This document shows positions 1 through 8,740 of a stretch of 64,000 nt of DNA, one piece after another. Each line of letters begins with the position of its first letter. The first letter of the stretch is position 1. The notes beneath the pieces were generated by a model. That model saw nothing but the letters and a program-made list of their open reading frames with translations, did no database searches and was not told where the DNA came from. A program made the translations under genes and the position numbers. This DNA is from an uncultured Prevotella sp. (GTDB lineage: Bacteria; Bacteroidota; Bacteroidia; Bacteroidales; Bacteroidaceae): assembly GCA_946548065.1 (NCBI GenBank), contig CAMNPM010000002.1, forward strand, positions 1 through 64,000. Reading direction: 5' to 3'.

Positions 1-90
1 ATGTAAATATCCCTGTCTATCGGGGAAGCAAGCGGGTTAACCCATCGAAAGTGTTTTTTCCCCGATTTGCATAATTACTTTCTCAAAATA

Positions 91-121
91 TTGCAAAATT
101 CGGTAAAATCCCTTATCTTTG
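91..121 (+). promoter_or_regulatory. Bacteroidetes-type promoter of the PepSY-like gene
   Basis: A TATCTTTG (-7) element lies at 114-121, with TTG at 91-93 in the -33 position, a spacing of 20 nt. The predicted start of transcription is close to 128, giving a very short leader before the ATG at 142. Confidence 0.6.
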
Positions 122-141
122 CAGCAAGAAAGTGAAAGACT

Positions 142-567
142 ATGAAACAGATGAAGTATTTACTGATGGCACTGATGTGCCTGCTGTCGTCGAACACTTT
201 TGCTGACGACACGCCCATCCCCGTCGAACAGCTCCCCGCAGCTGCTAAGGCTTTCGTACAGAACAACTTCAAGGACCTGAAGATTGTGTATGCCGAGAAG
301 GACTGGAACTCTTACGAGTGTCGCCTGTCTGACGGAACGAAGATCGAGTTCAACAAGAAGGGTAACTGGAAGAAGGTGGACCGTAAGGCAACAGCCGTTC
401 CTGCTGCGCTTTTGCCTAAGGCTGTCCATGACTACGTGAAGGCCAATTTCGCCGGCTGTGTGATTACGAAGGTTGAGAAGGAACGCTACGGCTATGAGAT
501 CGAACTCTCCAACGACATTGACCTGAAGTTTAATTATCAGGGCGTGCTCATTGGAATGGACGACTAA
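142..567 (+). CDS. PepSY-like domain periplasmic protein
   Basis: A 141-residue protein with an N-terminal signal peptide (hydrophobic stretch about residues 4-20, likely cleavage near TFA-DD). The mature part holds two similar halves, each built on a pattern like LP.AAKAFVQ.NF.....V..EKDW..YE..L.DG..IEFN..G.W, which fits the PepSY-like family of Bacteroidetes secreted proteins. The second half (about residues 80-141) repeats the theme with YVKANF, EKERYGYEIELS and LKFN. Family members are exported and their role is unclear; no enzyme motif is visible. The gene stands alone, with its own promoter at 91-121. An in-frame ATG at 151 is an alternative start. The family call is fairly sure, the function unknown. 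Confidence 0.75.
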   Translation: MKQMKYLLMALMCLLSSNTFADDTPIPVEQLPAAAKAFVQNNFKDLKIVYAEKDWNSYECRLSDGTKIEFNKKGNWKKVDRKATAVPAALLPKAVHDYVKANFAGCVITKVEKERYGYEIELSNDIDLKFNYQGVLIGMDD

Positions 568-701
568 AAAAGACAAGAGGGAGGGGCCAATGCTTCTCCC
601 TCTTGTGCGGTGAGCAAATCCTCCTGAGCCTTGAGCACCTCTACGATGGTCAGAGACATCATGAACAGCACTTTTACCAATTGTCCAGTTCCGTTATTCA
701 T
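564..701 (-). CDS. Candidate small protein (45 aa), unknown function
   Basis: The larger ORF-track frame is read here from an internal ATG at 701, giving a 45-residue peptide that begins MNNGTGQLVKVLFMM. It has a hydrophobic stretch (about residues 8-22) followed by an acidic, glutamine-containing tail. Support comes from its surroundings: on the minus strand there is a TTTG-20 nt-TACTTATG promoter-like pair about 30 nt upstream of the ATG, and a perfect 11-bp hairpin followed by T residues at the 3' end. The hairpin lies inside the last codons of the ORF, which is unusual. I recognise no family. It could instead be the trace of a small RNA. Confidence 0.4.
   Translation of the reverse strand: MNNGTGQLVKVLFMMSLTIVEVLKAQEDLLTAQEGEALAPPSCLF
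566..606 (-). terminator. Rho-independent terminator (minus strand)
   Basis: The arms ACAAGAGGGAG (573-583) and CTCCCTCTTGT (596-606) are perfectly complementary. On the minus strand the hairpin is followed by six T residues (566-571). On the plus strand no T run follows, so it serves a minus-strand transcript and not the PepSY-like gene. Confidence 0.65.
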
Positions 702-725
702 TATTATAATATATATATTGGCGCA

Positions 726-760
726 TAAGTACGAATATTTTTCGAAACTAACAAATATTA
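726..760 (-). promoter_or_regulatory. Possible promoter of the minus-strand small gene
   Basis: Read on the minus strand, TTTG is followed after 20 nt by TACTTATG, one mismatch from the TAnnTTTG -7 consensus. The spacing matches other promoters in the window. The region is A+T-rich, so chance is possible. Confidence 0.35.
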
Positions 761-816
761 TGGCATTTTTATGTGTCAGGCAGGGTTCTAACATAATGAC
801 TTCCAGATTATAATAA

Positions 817-1962
817 ATGCCGAAACGGAGCGTTATATACATACGTATGCAATGGACTGACCGAATACGACAGGTAAAAATCATTCTGGTGGTGGCAGCG
901 GTGATTATTGCTGTAGCATCCCTTTTGGTGTCGCATTTCCTGGTTCGTGACCTCTCTAAGGAGGAGCGTCACCGGATGGAGGTGTGGGCCCAGGCCTTGC
1001 GCTCGTTGAATGCTGCAGACGAGACTACCGACCTGACGCTGGTGCTGAGTGTGATGGAGGGTAACAATACCATTCCGGTCATCGTGTTGAATGATGCGGG
1101 TGGTATTGATGACTATCGCAACATAGAAGATACGTTGGCATTGGAGAGTTATGCCCGCCGCATGGTGAAGGCGGGCGACACAATCCATGTGGGTAGCCAG
1201 TTGGTGTGCTATGACGACTCTATCATGCTGAAGCGCCTCTCTGCGTGGCCTTATGTCCAGCTGGGTATTGTGCTCATCTTCGTGGTGGTGGCCATCTTCG
1301 CCTTGCTGTCGTCGAAACGGGCCGAGCAGAACAAAGTGTGGGTGGGACTGTCGAAGGAGACTGCTCACCAGCTGGGCACTCCCGTGTCGAGCCTGATGGC
1401 TTGGGTGGAGATGCTGAAGGAGGAATATCCGCAGGACGAGTTGCTGCCTGAGATGGACAAGGATGTGAGGCGCCTTCAGCTCATTGCCGAGCGCTTCTCG
1501 AAAATCGGCTCACTGCCCGAACCCGTTGAGGCATCGATGAATGAGGTGCTGGAACATGTGGTCGACTATATGGACCGCCGTACCTCGAATCAGGTGGAGA
1601 TGATTTGCCGGCTGCCCGACCACGATGTCCGGGTGAAGATGAGTGCCTCGCTGTTCGAGTGGGTGATAGAGAATCTGTGCAAGAATGCGGTAGACGCTAT
1701 GGAAGGCAAGGGCGTGGTTACACTGACCCTGACGGACGATGGTCAGCGGGTGGTCGTGGAGGTGCAGGACACGGGCAAGGGTATCAAGAAGAAAGACCTG
1801 GGCAACGTGTTTACCCCCGGCTTTACCACCAAGAAGCGAGGGTGGGGACTTGGACTCTCGCTCGCCAAGCGCATCGTGGAGGAATATCATAAAGGCAGGA
1901 TTTTTGTTAAGCAGTCGGAGGTGGGAGTAGGTACCACGTTCCGTATTGAAATGCAGAAATAA
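817..1962 (+). CDS. Membrane sensor histidine kinase
   Basis: A 381-residue two-component sensor. An N-terminal membrane helix (about residues 21-43) and a second one (about 147-166) bracket an extracytoplasmic sensor of about 100 residues with no recognised fold. The phosphoacceptor region reads KETAHQLGTPVSSL with His184, the variant HisKA motif common in Bacteroidetes. The ATPase domain follows, with an N-box (ENLCKNAVDAM), DTGKGI and a GWGLGLSLAKRI box. No response regulator is encoded nearby, so the partner is unknown; the next genes are housekeeping. The ATG at 850 (MQWTDRIRQ) is an alternative start that still keeps the first helix. Confidence 0.85.
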   Translation: MPKRSVIYIRMQWTDRIRQVKIILVVAAVIIAVASLLVSHFLVRDLSKEERHRMEVWAQALRSLNAADETTDLTLVLSVMEGNNTIPVIVLNDAGGIDDYRNIEDTLALESYARRMVKAGDTIHVGSQLVCYDDSIMLKRLSAWPYVQLGIVLIFVVVAIFALLSSKRAEQNKVWVGLSKETAHQLGTPVSSLMAWVEMLKEEYPQDELLPEMDKDVRRLQLIAERFSKIGSLPEPVEASMNEVLEHVVDYMDRRTSNQVEMICRLPDHDVRVKMSASLFEWVIENLCKNAVDAMEGKGVVTLTLTDDGQRVVVEVQDTGKGIKKKDLGNVFTPGFTTKKRGWGLGLSLAKRIVEEYHKGRIFVKQSEVGVGTTFRIEMQK

Positions 1963-2069
1963 TGCACACGACCTTTCGAAATGTGCAGAAAAGCGTTGCG
2001 TTAGTGGCTGATTTTCAGATAAAAAGCAAAAAAAATATAAATCATTGTCCTTAATTATTTATTTTTTCG

Positions 2070-2077
2070 TAACTTTG
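2070..2077 (+). promoter_or_regulatory. -7 promoter element before the DUF177-rpmF-fabH-era-der run
   Basis: TAACTTTG sits 20 nt upstream of the ATG at 2097, implying a leader of a few to about a dozen nt. A TTG at 2045-2047 is slightly far for a -33 element. Confidence 0.55.
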
Positions 2078-2096
2078 CACCCCAAAAGTGCGAATT

Positions 2097-2618
2097 ATGT
2101 ATAGTCTGGAGCCATTAAAGATAGACCTGAAGGCACTGAAGGAAGCTGAAAGCCAGCTGGACTTCGACCTGGATGACCGCTATTTTGCGGCTCTCGACGG
2201 CTCACAGTTGGAGCATGGGACATTGCACGTGTCGGTGTCTATACGCAAGATGACCGGCTTTTTTGAAATCCTGTTCCATACTGAGGGTTCCGTTATTGTC
2301 AGCTGTGACCGCTGTCTGGACGACATGGAGCAACCCATAGAGGCAGACAACACGCTGATGGTAAAGCTGGGAGATACATACGCTGAAGAGGATGACACCG
2401 TGACGGTGAGCGAGTTGGAAGGAATACTCGACCTGTCGTGGTTCATTTATGAGTTTACGATGCTGGCCATACCCATCAAGCATGTTCATGCACCTGGAAA
2501 ATGCAATAGTGCGATGACGCAGAAGCTCGACGAGCTGAGCGGTGCCGCCCGAAGCGGTGAAGAGGAGGCTGAGGCAGTAGACCCCCGTTGGGAAAAATTG
2601 AAAAGTTTAAAAATTTAA
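2097..2618 (+). CDS. DUF177 (YceD-like) protein
   Basis: A 173-residue protein of the DUF177/YceD family, whose gene is very often placed directly before rpmF, as here (22 bp gap). Family hallmarks include the central VSCDRCLDDMEQPIEAD segment with a Cys-x-x-Cys pair and an acidic stretch (AEEDD). Family members are linked to 23S rRNA accumulation in bacteria and plants; that is family knowledge and not visible here. I chose the ATG at 2097 (MYSLEPLK) because the ORF-track start at 2088 is a GTG placed almost on the predicted transcription start. The promoter at 2070-2077 probably drives the whole downstream run. Confidence 0.85.
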   Translation: MYSLEPLKIDLKALKEAESQLDFDLDDRYFAALDGSQLEHGTLHVSVSIRKMTGFFEILFHTEGSVIVSCDRCLDDMEQPIEADNTLMVKLGDTYAEEDDTVTVSELEGILDLSWFIYEFTMLAIPIKHVHAPGKCNSAMTQKLDELSGAARSGEEEAEAVDPRWEKLKSLKI

Positions 2619-2640
2619 AAATTAAAAAAGGAATAGAATT

Positions 2641-2829
2641 ATGGCACATCCTAAAAGAAGACAATCGAACACTCGTACAGCAAAGCGTCGTACACATGAC
2701 AAAGCAGTAGCCCCCACGTTGGCAGTATGCCCCAACTGTGGTGCCTATCACATCTACCACACCGTATGTCCTACATGCGGATACTATCGTGGCAAGATTG
2801 CCGTTGTTATGGAGGAAGCAGCTGAATAA
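2641..2829 (+). CDS. rpmF: 50S ribosomal protein L32
   Basis: A 62-residue basic protein starting MAHPKRRQSNTRTAKRRTHD, the standard L32 opening. It carries two zinc-binding Cys pairs, CPNC and CPTC (about residues 30-46), so this is the zinc-containing form. It joins the large ribosomal subunit. Its stop overlaps the fabH start (TAATG), indicating translational coupling in the conserved rpmF-fabH arrangement. Confidence 0.97.
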   Translation: MAHPKRRQSNTRTAKRRTHDKAVAPTLAVCPNCGAYHIYHTVCPTCGYYRGKIAVVMEEAAE

Positions 2830-3839
2830 TGAGCAAAATCAATGCGATAATCACCGGCGTTGGTGGCTACGTACCCGACTATGTCCTTAACAACGAGGAG
2901 CTGTCGCGTATGGTAGACACCAACGACGAGTGGATTGTGACTCGCGTGGGCATCAAGGAGCGCCGCATCCTCATGGAGGAGGGCTTGGGTACCAGCTATA
3001 TGGCCCGTAAAGCCGCCAAGCAGCTGATGCAGAAGACCGGTGTCGACCCCGACACCATCGATGCGCTCATTGTCACCACCTCAACGGCAGACTATCAGTT
3101 TCCCTCTACGGCCAGCATCGTGTTGGGCAAACTGGGACTGAAGAATGCTTTGGCTTTCGACTTCTGGGCTGCATGCTGTGGATTTATCTACACGCTGGAT
3201 GTGGCTTCGGCAATGATACAGTCGGGACGCTATAAGAAAATCATCGTGATTGGTGCCGACAAGATGTCGTCAGTGACCGACTACAAAGACCGTGCTACCT
3301 GTCCGCTGTTTGGCGACGGTGCGGGAGCAGTCTTGCTGGAGGCCACGACAGAGGAGAACATCGGGCTGCGTGACTCCTACCTCCGTACCGACGGCAAGGG
3401 GTTGCCTTTCCTGCATGTGAAGGCAGGCGGGTCGGTGAGTCCCTCCAGTCACTTCACGGTAGATCATCGTCTGCACTACCTCTATCAGGAAGGTCGTACG
3501 GTATATCGCTATGCCGTGAGCAGCATGAGTGAGGACTGTGCATTGATAGCTGAGCGCAACGGACTGGACAAGAACAATATCCAATGGGTGGTACCCCATC
3601 AGGCCAATCTGCGTATCATAGAGGCTGTAGCCAAACGCTTGGAACTGCCTATGGAGCAGGTCATTGTCAACATTGGACACTTCGGCAACACCTCGGCAGC
3701 CACCATCCCCCTGGCCATCTGGGAGAATGAACATCTGCTGAAGAAGGGCGACAACATGATTATGACTGCCTTTGGTGCTGGGTTTGTTCATGGTGCATTA
3801 TATTACAAATGGGCTTACGACGGAAATAAAGATGCATAA
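2829..3839 (+). CDS. fabH: 3-oxoacyl-[ACP] synthase III (KAS III)
   Basis: A 336-residue condensing enzyme that joins acyl-CoA with malonyl-ACP to start fatty acid synthesis. The catalytic triad is visible: Cys116 in AACCGF, the His in VPHQANLRI and the Asn in NIGHFGNTSAA. A second Cys directly follows the catalytic one, where E. coli has Ala. Length is usual for the family. The start overlaps the rpmF stop by one base and the end overlaps the start of era by 8 bp, so it is in the middle of a tight operon. Confidence 0.95.
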   Translation: MSKINAIITGVGGYVPDYVLNNEELSRMVDTNDEWIVTRVGIKERRILMEEGLGTSYMARKAAKQLMQKTGVDPDTIDALIVTTSTADYQFPSTASIVLGKLGLKNALAFDFWAACCGFIYTLDVASAMIQSGRYKKIIVIGADKMSSVTDYKDRATCPLFGDGAGAVLLEATTEENIGLRDSYLRTDGKGLPFLHVKAGGSVSPSSHFTVDHRLHYLYQEGRTVYRYAVSSMSEDCALIAERNGLDKNNIQWVVPHQANLRIIEAVAKRLELPMEQVIVNIGHFGNTSAATIPLAIWENEHLLKKGDNMIMTAFGAGFVHGALYYKWAYDGNKDA

Positions 3840-4746
3840 AGCAGGATTCGTAAATATAGTCGGAAATCCTAATGTAGGTAAGAGTACGCTCATGAACCAG
3901 TTGGTTGGTGAGCGTATTTCGATTGCTACGTTCAAGGCGCAGACCACCCGACACCGTATCATGGGTATTGTCAATACCAATGATATGCAGATTGTGTTCT
4001 CTGATACGCCAGGTGTGCTGAAGCCGAACTATAAGCTGCAGGAGTCGATGCTGGCCTTCTCTGAGTCGGCTCTGCAGGATGCAGACGTGCTACTCTATGT
4101 CACTGATGTGGTGGAGAATCCTGAGAAGAACATGGATTTTCTGGAGAAGGTGCAGAAGATGTCAATACCAGTGATTCTGCTGGTCAACAAGATTGACAGT
4201 CTCACCACCGACTCGTCTGCCAAAGGTGGGGAGAGCAGTCAGCTCATGCTGGCGCGGATTGTGGAGAAGTGGCACACGCTGTTGCCCAATGCAGAGATAC
4301 TGCCCATTTCGGCCAAGAACAAGTTTGGCGTAGACATGCTCCTCAAACGAATCAAGGAACTGCTGCCTGAGAGTCCGGCTTACTTCGACAAGGACCAGCT
4401 GACCGACAAGCCCGCACGGTTCTTCGTTTCAGAAATCATACGCGAGAAGATACTGCTCTATTACGACAAGGAGATTCCTTATTCTGTTGAAGTACGTGTG
4501 GAGCGTTTCAAAGAGACCGAAAAGAATATCCATATCAATGCCGTCATCTATGTGGAACGCGACTCGCAGAAGGGTATCATCATCGGACACCAGGGTGTAG
4601 CCCTGAAGAAAGTGTCTACTGAGTCTCGCAAGGCTCTGGAAAAGTTTTTTCAGAAATCGATATTCCTGGAGACCTTTGTCAAGGTCGACAAGGACTGGCG
4701 CTCCAACCAGCGTGAGTTGGATGCTTTCGGATATAATCCTGATTAA
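3832..4746 (+). CDS. era: GTPase Era
   Basis: A 304-residue GTPase that binds 16S rRNA near its 3' end and assists 30S assembly. The G1 motif GNPNVGKST is at about residues 11-19, DTPG and NKID follow, and the C-terminal KH domain carries [15 protein letters not shown] prefer the ATG at 3832 ([11 protein letters not shown]), which gives the usual Era N-terminus, over the ORF-track start at 3772 lying inside fabH. It overlaps fabH by 8 bp. A short Ser/Gly-rich insert ([10 protein letters not shown]) follows the NKID motif. Confidence 0.95.
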   Translation: MHKAGFVNIVGNPNVGKSTLMNQLVGERISIATFKAQTTRHRIMGIVNTNDMQIVFSDTPGVLKPNYKLQESMLAFSESALQDADVLLYVTDVVENPEKNMDFLEKVQKMSIPVILLVNKIDSLTTDSSAKGGESSQLMLARIVEKWHTLLPNAEILPISAKNKFGVDMLLKRIKELLPESPAYFDKDQLTDKPARFFVSEIIREKILLYYDKEIPYSVEVRVERFKETEKNIHINAVIYVERDSQKGIIIGHQGVALKKVSTESRKALEKFFQKSIFLETFVKVDKDWRSNQRELDAFGYNPD

Positions 4747-4757
4747 TAAATAAGCAT

Positions 4758-6071
4758 ATGGGAAATTTAGTAGCGATTGTAGGACGCCCGAATGTAGGCA
4801 AGTCCACCTTATTTAATAGACTGACCAACTCTCGTCGTGCCATTGTGAGCGACGAGGCTGGTACCACGCGTGACCGGCAGTACGGAAAATGCGAGTGGAA
4901 CGGACGGGAGTTCTCAGTGGTAGATACTGGCGGCTGGGTCGTCAACTCCGACGACATCTTCGAGGAAGAGATCCGCAAGCAGGTGCTGGTGGCTACTGAA
5001 GAGGCCGACCTGATACTGTTTCTGGTAGACATCAGGAATGGACTGACCGATCTTGACCAGGACGTGGCACTCATCCTGCGCCGCTCTAAGTTGCCTGTTG
5101 TGCTGGTTGCCAACAAAGCCGACGACGGGAAAGACCTCTACGGACAGTACGAGTTCTATAAGCTGGGACTGGGTGACCCTTACTGTGTCAGTGCTGCTAC
5201 AGGATCAGGTACGGGCGACCTGCTCGACCATGTGCTGAGCAAGCTCAATACTGCTGAGATTGACGACATGGAAGACGGTACGCCGCGCTTTGCCGTCGTG
5301 GGACGCCCTAATGTCGGTAAGTCGAGCATCATCAATGCCTTCATCGGTGAGGACCGTAATATCGTAACAGATATTGCAGGAACCACGCGCGATTCCATCT
5401 ACACCAAATACGACAAGTTTGGCTTTGATTTCTATCTGGTGGATACGGCAGGCATCCGTCGCAAGAACAAGGTCACGGAGGATTTGGAGTTCTACAGTGT
5501 GATGCGCAGCATCCGTGCTATCGAGAACTCTGACGTCTGCATTCTGATGATTGATGCCACACGTGGCATTGAGGCTCAGGATATGAACATCTTCCAGCTG
5601 ATACAGAAGAACAACAAGTCGATGGTTGTGGTGGTGAACAAGTGGGACTTGGTAGAGGACAAGTCGCAGATAGCCATCAAGACCTTTGAGAATGCCATCC
5701 GCGAGCGTATGGCTCCGTTTGTGGACTTCCCCATCATCTTCGCCTCTGCCTTTACCAAGCAGCGCATCTTCAAAGTGCTGGAGACCGCCAAACAGGTGTA
5801 CCTGAACCGAACCATCAAGATTGGCACCTCGAAGCTGAACGAGGTCATGCTGCCCCTCATAGAACAGACACCGCCTCCCTCGATAAAGGGAAAGTATATC
5901 AAGATCAAGTATGTCTCGCAGGTGCCTGACACACAGATACCCACTTTCGTGTTTTATGCCAACCTGCCTCAGTATGTCAAGGAGCCGTATCGTCGCTTCC
6001 TGGAGAACAAGCTGCGTGAGAACTGGACACTGACAGGTACGCCTATTAACGTATTTATTCGCCAGAAGTAG
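4758..6071 (+). CDS. der: Ribosome-associated GTPase Der (EngA)
   Basis: A 437-residue protein with two GTPase domains in tandem, the family hallmark. G1 motifs are GRPNVGKST (near the N-terminus) and GRPNVGKSS (about residue 181), each followed by a D[TL]GG/DTAG and NK.D motif. The C-terminal KH-like domain ends in [11 protein letters not shown]. Der acts in 50S subunit maturation. It follows era by 11 bp, so two ribosome-assembly GTPases are coexpressed. Confidence 0.96.
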   Translation: MGNLVAIVGRPNVGKSTLFNRLTNSRRAIVSDEAGTTRDRQYGKCEWNGREFSVVDTGGWVVNSDDIFEEEIRKQVLVATEEADLILFLVDIRNGLTDLDQDVALILRRSKLPVVLVANKADDGKDLYGQYEFYKLGLGDPYCVSAATGSGTGDLLDHVLSKLNTAEIDDMEDGTPRFAVVGRPNVGKSSIINAFIGEDRNIVTDIAGTTRDSIYTKYDKFGFDFYLVDTAGIRRKNKVTEDLEFYSVMRSIRAIENSDVCILMIDATRGIEAQDMNIFQLIQKNNKSMVVVVNKWDLVEDKSQIAIKTFENAIRERMAPFVDFPIIFASAFTKQRIFKVLETAKQVYLNRTIKIGTSKLNEVMLPLIEQTPPPSIKGKYIKIKYVSQVPDTQIPTFVFYANLPQYVKEPYRRFLENKLRENWTLTGTPINVFIRQK

Positions 6072-6073
6072 CG

Positions 6074-6490
6074 GTGAAGTCATTTTGTCGTTTAGTCTCA
6101 AAGTCATTTCCTGTACTGACAGTCGCTTTGCTGCTGGCATGCTCTGGCGTTACTCGCGAGTGGGAGGCCGCTACTGCTGCCCAGAAGTATTATGAACTGT
6201 TGTCAAAGGGCGATGCCGTCAGGTTCATGGAAGGCAAGGCTGGTGTCGACAGCCTTCCTGCCGACTATTGCGAGCAGTTGCTGAAAGCTGTAGAGCAATA
6301 TCAGTCGGAGATACAACAGAATCACGGTGGGTTACGCGAAGTGCGCATCTCCGACAATGGTGGCCAGGCTGATACACTGCAGAATCACCCCTATGTCAAG
6401 GCTTTTCTCATATTATGTTATGGCGACTCTACGGAGGAGGAAGTCGTAGTACCCATGATAGAAGAGCATGGAACCTGGCGGATGAAATAG
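6074..6490 (+). CDS. Small lipoprotein, possible DUF4878-like
   Basis: A 138-residue protein starting at a GTG only 2 nt after the der stop, so it probably relies on translational coupling. The N-terminus has a lipoprotein signal with lipobox LLAC followed by SG. The mature part (AATAAQKYYELLSKGDAVRFME...) and the closing VVPMIEEHGTWRMK resemble DUF4878/lumazine-binding-like lipoproteins, in which a small alpha/beta domain ends with a 'G.W.' motif. Function unknown; family assignment is tentative. Confidence 0.6.
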   Translation: MKSFCRLVSKSFPVLTVALLLACSGVTREWEAATAAQKYYELLSKGDAVRFMEGKAGVDSLPADYCEQLLKAVEQYQSEIQQNHGGLREVRISDNGGQADTLQNHPYVKAFLILCYGDSTEEEVVVPMIEEHGTWRMK

Positions 6491-6617
6491 TACACAAGCT
6501 TTTTACAGCTTTTTTGATGGTTGTCTCTTACATAACAGCTTGTTACATAAAATCAAGGCGAAACAATGGTTGCCGCCATTTATCTTGTTTTTATTAAAAA
6601 AGTCAGTCCGTTTTTTC

Positions 6618-7388
6618 TTATTCGAATTGGTGATGGGTGACGGCCTCGCGCATCTCTTTCAGCAGGTCGCTGGCGAAGATGAAGTCGGTTAGGCGCTTGT
6701 TGGTAGAGTTCATAATCTGGCTGCTCTCTCCCTGCCATTCCTTGCGGCCTTCGTAGATGAAGATAATGTTCTCGCCAATACCCATGACTGAGTTCATGTC
6801 GTGGGTGTTGATGATGGTCGTCGTCTGAAACTCTTGCGTGATGCTGTGCAACAGTTCGTCGATGACCAGCGAGGTCTTGGGGTCGAGCCCTGAGTTAGGC
6901 TCGTCGCAGAACAGATATTTAGGGTTCAGCGAGATGGCACGTGCTATGGCTACGCGCTTCTGCATGCCTCCGCTGATCTCGCCAGGATATTTTTCCTCTG
7001 CTCCTACCAAATTGACTCGCGCCAGGCAGTCCATAGCCCGTCTCTGGCGTTCGCGAAGGGTCATCGAAGAGAACATGTCGAGCGGGAACATGACATTCTC
7101 CAGGACGGTAAGAGAGTCGAAGAGGGCTGCCGACTGGAAAATCATTCCCATCTCGCGGCGCATGTACACCTTTTCTTTTTTCGACATATTCACAAAGTCG
7201 CGACCGTCGTATAATATCTGTCCACGAGTGGGTTCGAACAGTCCTACAAGGTTCTTCATCAGCACAGTCTTTCCACTTCCGCTCTGGCCAATGATGAGGT
7301 TGGTCTTGCCGTCCTCGAAGACCGTTGAGATGTCTTTGAGCACCTCGATGTCATCAAAGCTCTTATATAAGTTCTTTACTTCTATCAT
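6618..7388 (-). CDS. mlaF: ABC transporter ATP-binding protein, MlaF-like
   Basis: A 256-residue ATPase with Walker A GQSGSGKTVLM (about residues 34-44), signature SGGMQKRVAIARAI, and Walker B LFCDEPNSGLD. SGGMQKRV and the downstream INTHDMNSV are typical of the Mla/Ttg2 phospholipid-transport ATPases. It overlaps mlaE by 4 bp. The complex would move phospholipids between the membranes. The MCE-domain partner (MlaD) is not adjacent and must be elsewhere. Convergent with the lipoprotein gene, with a 127-bp A+T-rich gap (6491-6617) in which I see no clear hairpin. Confidence 0.88.
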   Translation of the reverse strand: MIEVKNLYKSFDDIEVLKDISTVFEDGKTNLIIGQSGSGKTVLMKNLVGLFEPTRGQILYDGRDFVNMSKKEKVYMRREMGMIFQSAALFDSLTVLENVMFPLDMFSSMTLRERQRRAMDCLARVNLVGAEEKYPGEISGGMQKRVAIARAISLNPKYLFCDEPNSGLDPKTSLVIDELLHSITQEFQTTTIINTHDMNSVMGIGENIIFIYEGRKEWQGESSQIMNSTNKRLTDFIFASDLLKEMREAVTHHQFE

Positions 7389-8137
7389 GACAGCAGTTGT
7401 GTTAGGAATACGTCAGAACAAAGAATCAGCACGCTGGACATGACAACGGCATCCGTTGAGGCCTTGCCAACGTTGACAGATCCGCCCTCCACGTTATAGC
7501 CATAATAGGAAGGTACGGCCGAGATGATAAAGGCAAAGAAGAGACTCTTGATGATGGACATCCATACAAACCAGGGCTGGAAAGAATGCTGTAAGCCCAG
7601 CGTCAGGTCGTCGGGTACTATGATATGGCCAATGTATGCAGTGCCGTAGGCTCCCACAATGCCCAATGCCGAGGAGAATACCACCAGCAGGGGCATAATG
7701 GTTATCATGCCGAGGATCTTGGGCAGGATGAGGTAGCAGGCAGAGTTGATGCCCATGATGTCGAGGGCGTCAATCTGTTGTGTCACTCGCATGGTGCCTA
7801 TTTCCGATGCAATGTTCGAACCTACCTTGCCTGCCAGTATCAGACACATGATACTGCTGGAAAACTCCAGCAGCATAATCTCGCGAGTAGTATATCCCGA
7901 TACCCAGCGTGGCATCCAAGGTGACTGGATGTTCAGCTTCATCTGTATGCAGATGACGGCCCCGATGAAAAACGAAATGAGCAGTACGATTCCGATAGAG
8001 TTTATACCCAGCTGGGCCATCTCCTTGACGTATTGTTTCCAGAACATGCGAAAGCGTTCCGGCACAGAGAATGTGCGGCCCATCAGTATGACGAACTTGC
8101 CCAGCGTCGTCAGCCATTTATGCAGCAACTTAATCAT
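7385..8137 (-). CDS. mlaE: ABC transporter permease, MlaE-like
   Basis: A 250-residue membrane protein of the MlaE/TRIC permease family. Visible hallmarks are LEFSSSIMCLILAGKVGSNIASEIGTMRVTQQIDALDIMGIN, the highly conserved central region, and five or so membrane helices. I chose the ATG at 8137 (MIKLLHKWL) because the ORF-track start at 8176 would lie inside the terminator of the preceding gene. A TATCTTCG element (minus strand, 8149-8156) only 12 nt upstream could be a -7 element, giving a nearly leaderless mRNA. Confidence 0.9.
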   Translation of the reverse strand: MIKLLHKWLTTLGKFVILMGRTFSVPERFRMFWKQYVKEMAQLGINSIGIVLLISFFIGAVICIQMKLNIQSPWMPRWVSGYTTREIMLLEFSSSIMCLILAGKVGSNIASEIGTMRVTQQIDALDIMGINSACYLILPKILGMITIMPLLVVFSSALGIVGAYGTAYIGHIIVPDDLTLGLQHSFQPWFVWMSIIKSLFFAFIISAVPSYYGYNVEGGSVNVGKASTDAVVMSSVLILCSDVFLTQLLS

Positions 8138-8158
8138 AGCGGCTGCGAAGATACGAAG

Positions 8159-8194
8159 AAAAAATGAGCCTGCCAAGCAACAGACTCATTTTTT
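8159..8194 (-). terminator. Rho-independent terminator after the Spy-like gene
   Basis: On the minus strand a 14-bp stem (AAAAAATGAGTCTG pairing with CAGGCTCATTTTTT, one G-U) with an 8-nt loop ends in six T. It separates the sigma-factor operon from mlaE-mlaF. Confidence 0.8.
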
Positions 8195-8208
8195 AAAATT
8201 TATTTTCT

Positions 8209-8718
8209 CTATGAGGCACTCTGATAGCGTGGATTCCTCCTGTCGCGTTTGTTGGCTCGGTGATGTTGGCGGCGCTGCATCAGCTTCTTCTGTATTCTGT
8301 CTTCCACCTCGTAGAATTTGCTGACTTGGTGGGCGCTAAGTACTTTGGCAAACTCATCCACATACTTCAGACGGATGGTCTGGGCTTGCTGCTGCCGTTC
8401 CATGCGTTGCTTGGTACGAGCCAGTTTCTCTTCATCGGTCAGTTGCTTGCGTTGTTGCTCGCCCGTAGCCCTCTGATCCTTACTCTTTGCATCCCGTTTC
8501 TTGCGAGGCCCCATGACACTGCGCATTTCCTCGCAATAGCGGCGATAGATAGGGACAAACTTTGCCTTCTGCTCGTCGGTGATATTCAGTCGGTACACCA
8601 TTTCGCGCACTTTGGCGTTGAAATACTCTTCATTCAGGGCTTCGCCTTTGTTGTCCTGTGCTGTTGCTGTCAGAGCAGCAAGCATCAGCATCATCACTGT
8701 TACAATCTGTTTCATCAT
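8209..8718 (-). CDS. Secreted Spy/CpxP-like protein (putative)
   Basis: A 169-residue exported protein with a clear signal peptide (MLAALTATAQ-DN). The mature part is helical and charged, with a NITDEQKAKFVPIYRRYCEEM segment that resembles the LTxxQ-type repeats of Spy/CpxP periplasmic chaperones, then a basic region (GPRKKRDAKSKDQR) and a second LTDEEKLARTKQRMERQQQ segment. The C-terminus is highly basic. It lies 22 bp after the anti-sigma candidate and ends at a strong terminator, so it is the last gene of the sigma-factor operon; an envelope-stress role is an inference. An ATG at 8715 is equally possible. Confidence 0.6.
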   Translation of the reverse strand: MMKQIVTVMMLMLAALTATAQDNKGEALNEEYFNAKVREMVYRLNITDEQKAKFVPIYRRYCEEMRSVMGPRKKRDAKSKDQRATGEQQRKQLTDEEKLARTKQRMERQQQAQTIRLKYVDEFAKVLSAHQVSKFYEVEDRIQKKLMQRRQHHRANKRDRRNPRYQSAS

Positions 8719-8740
8719 TTCTTAACTTTAATTATTAACT

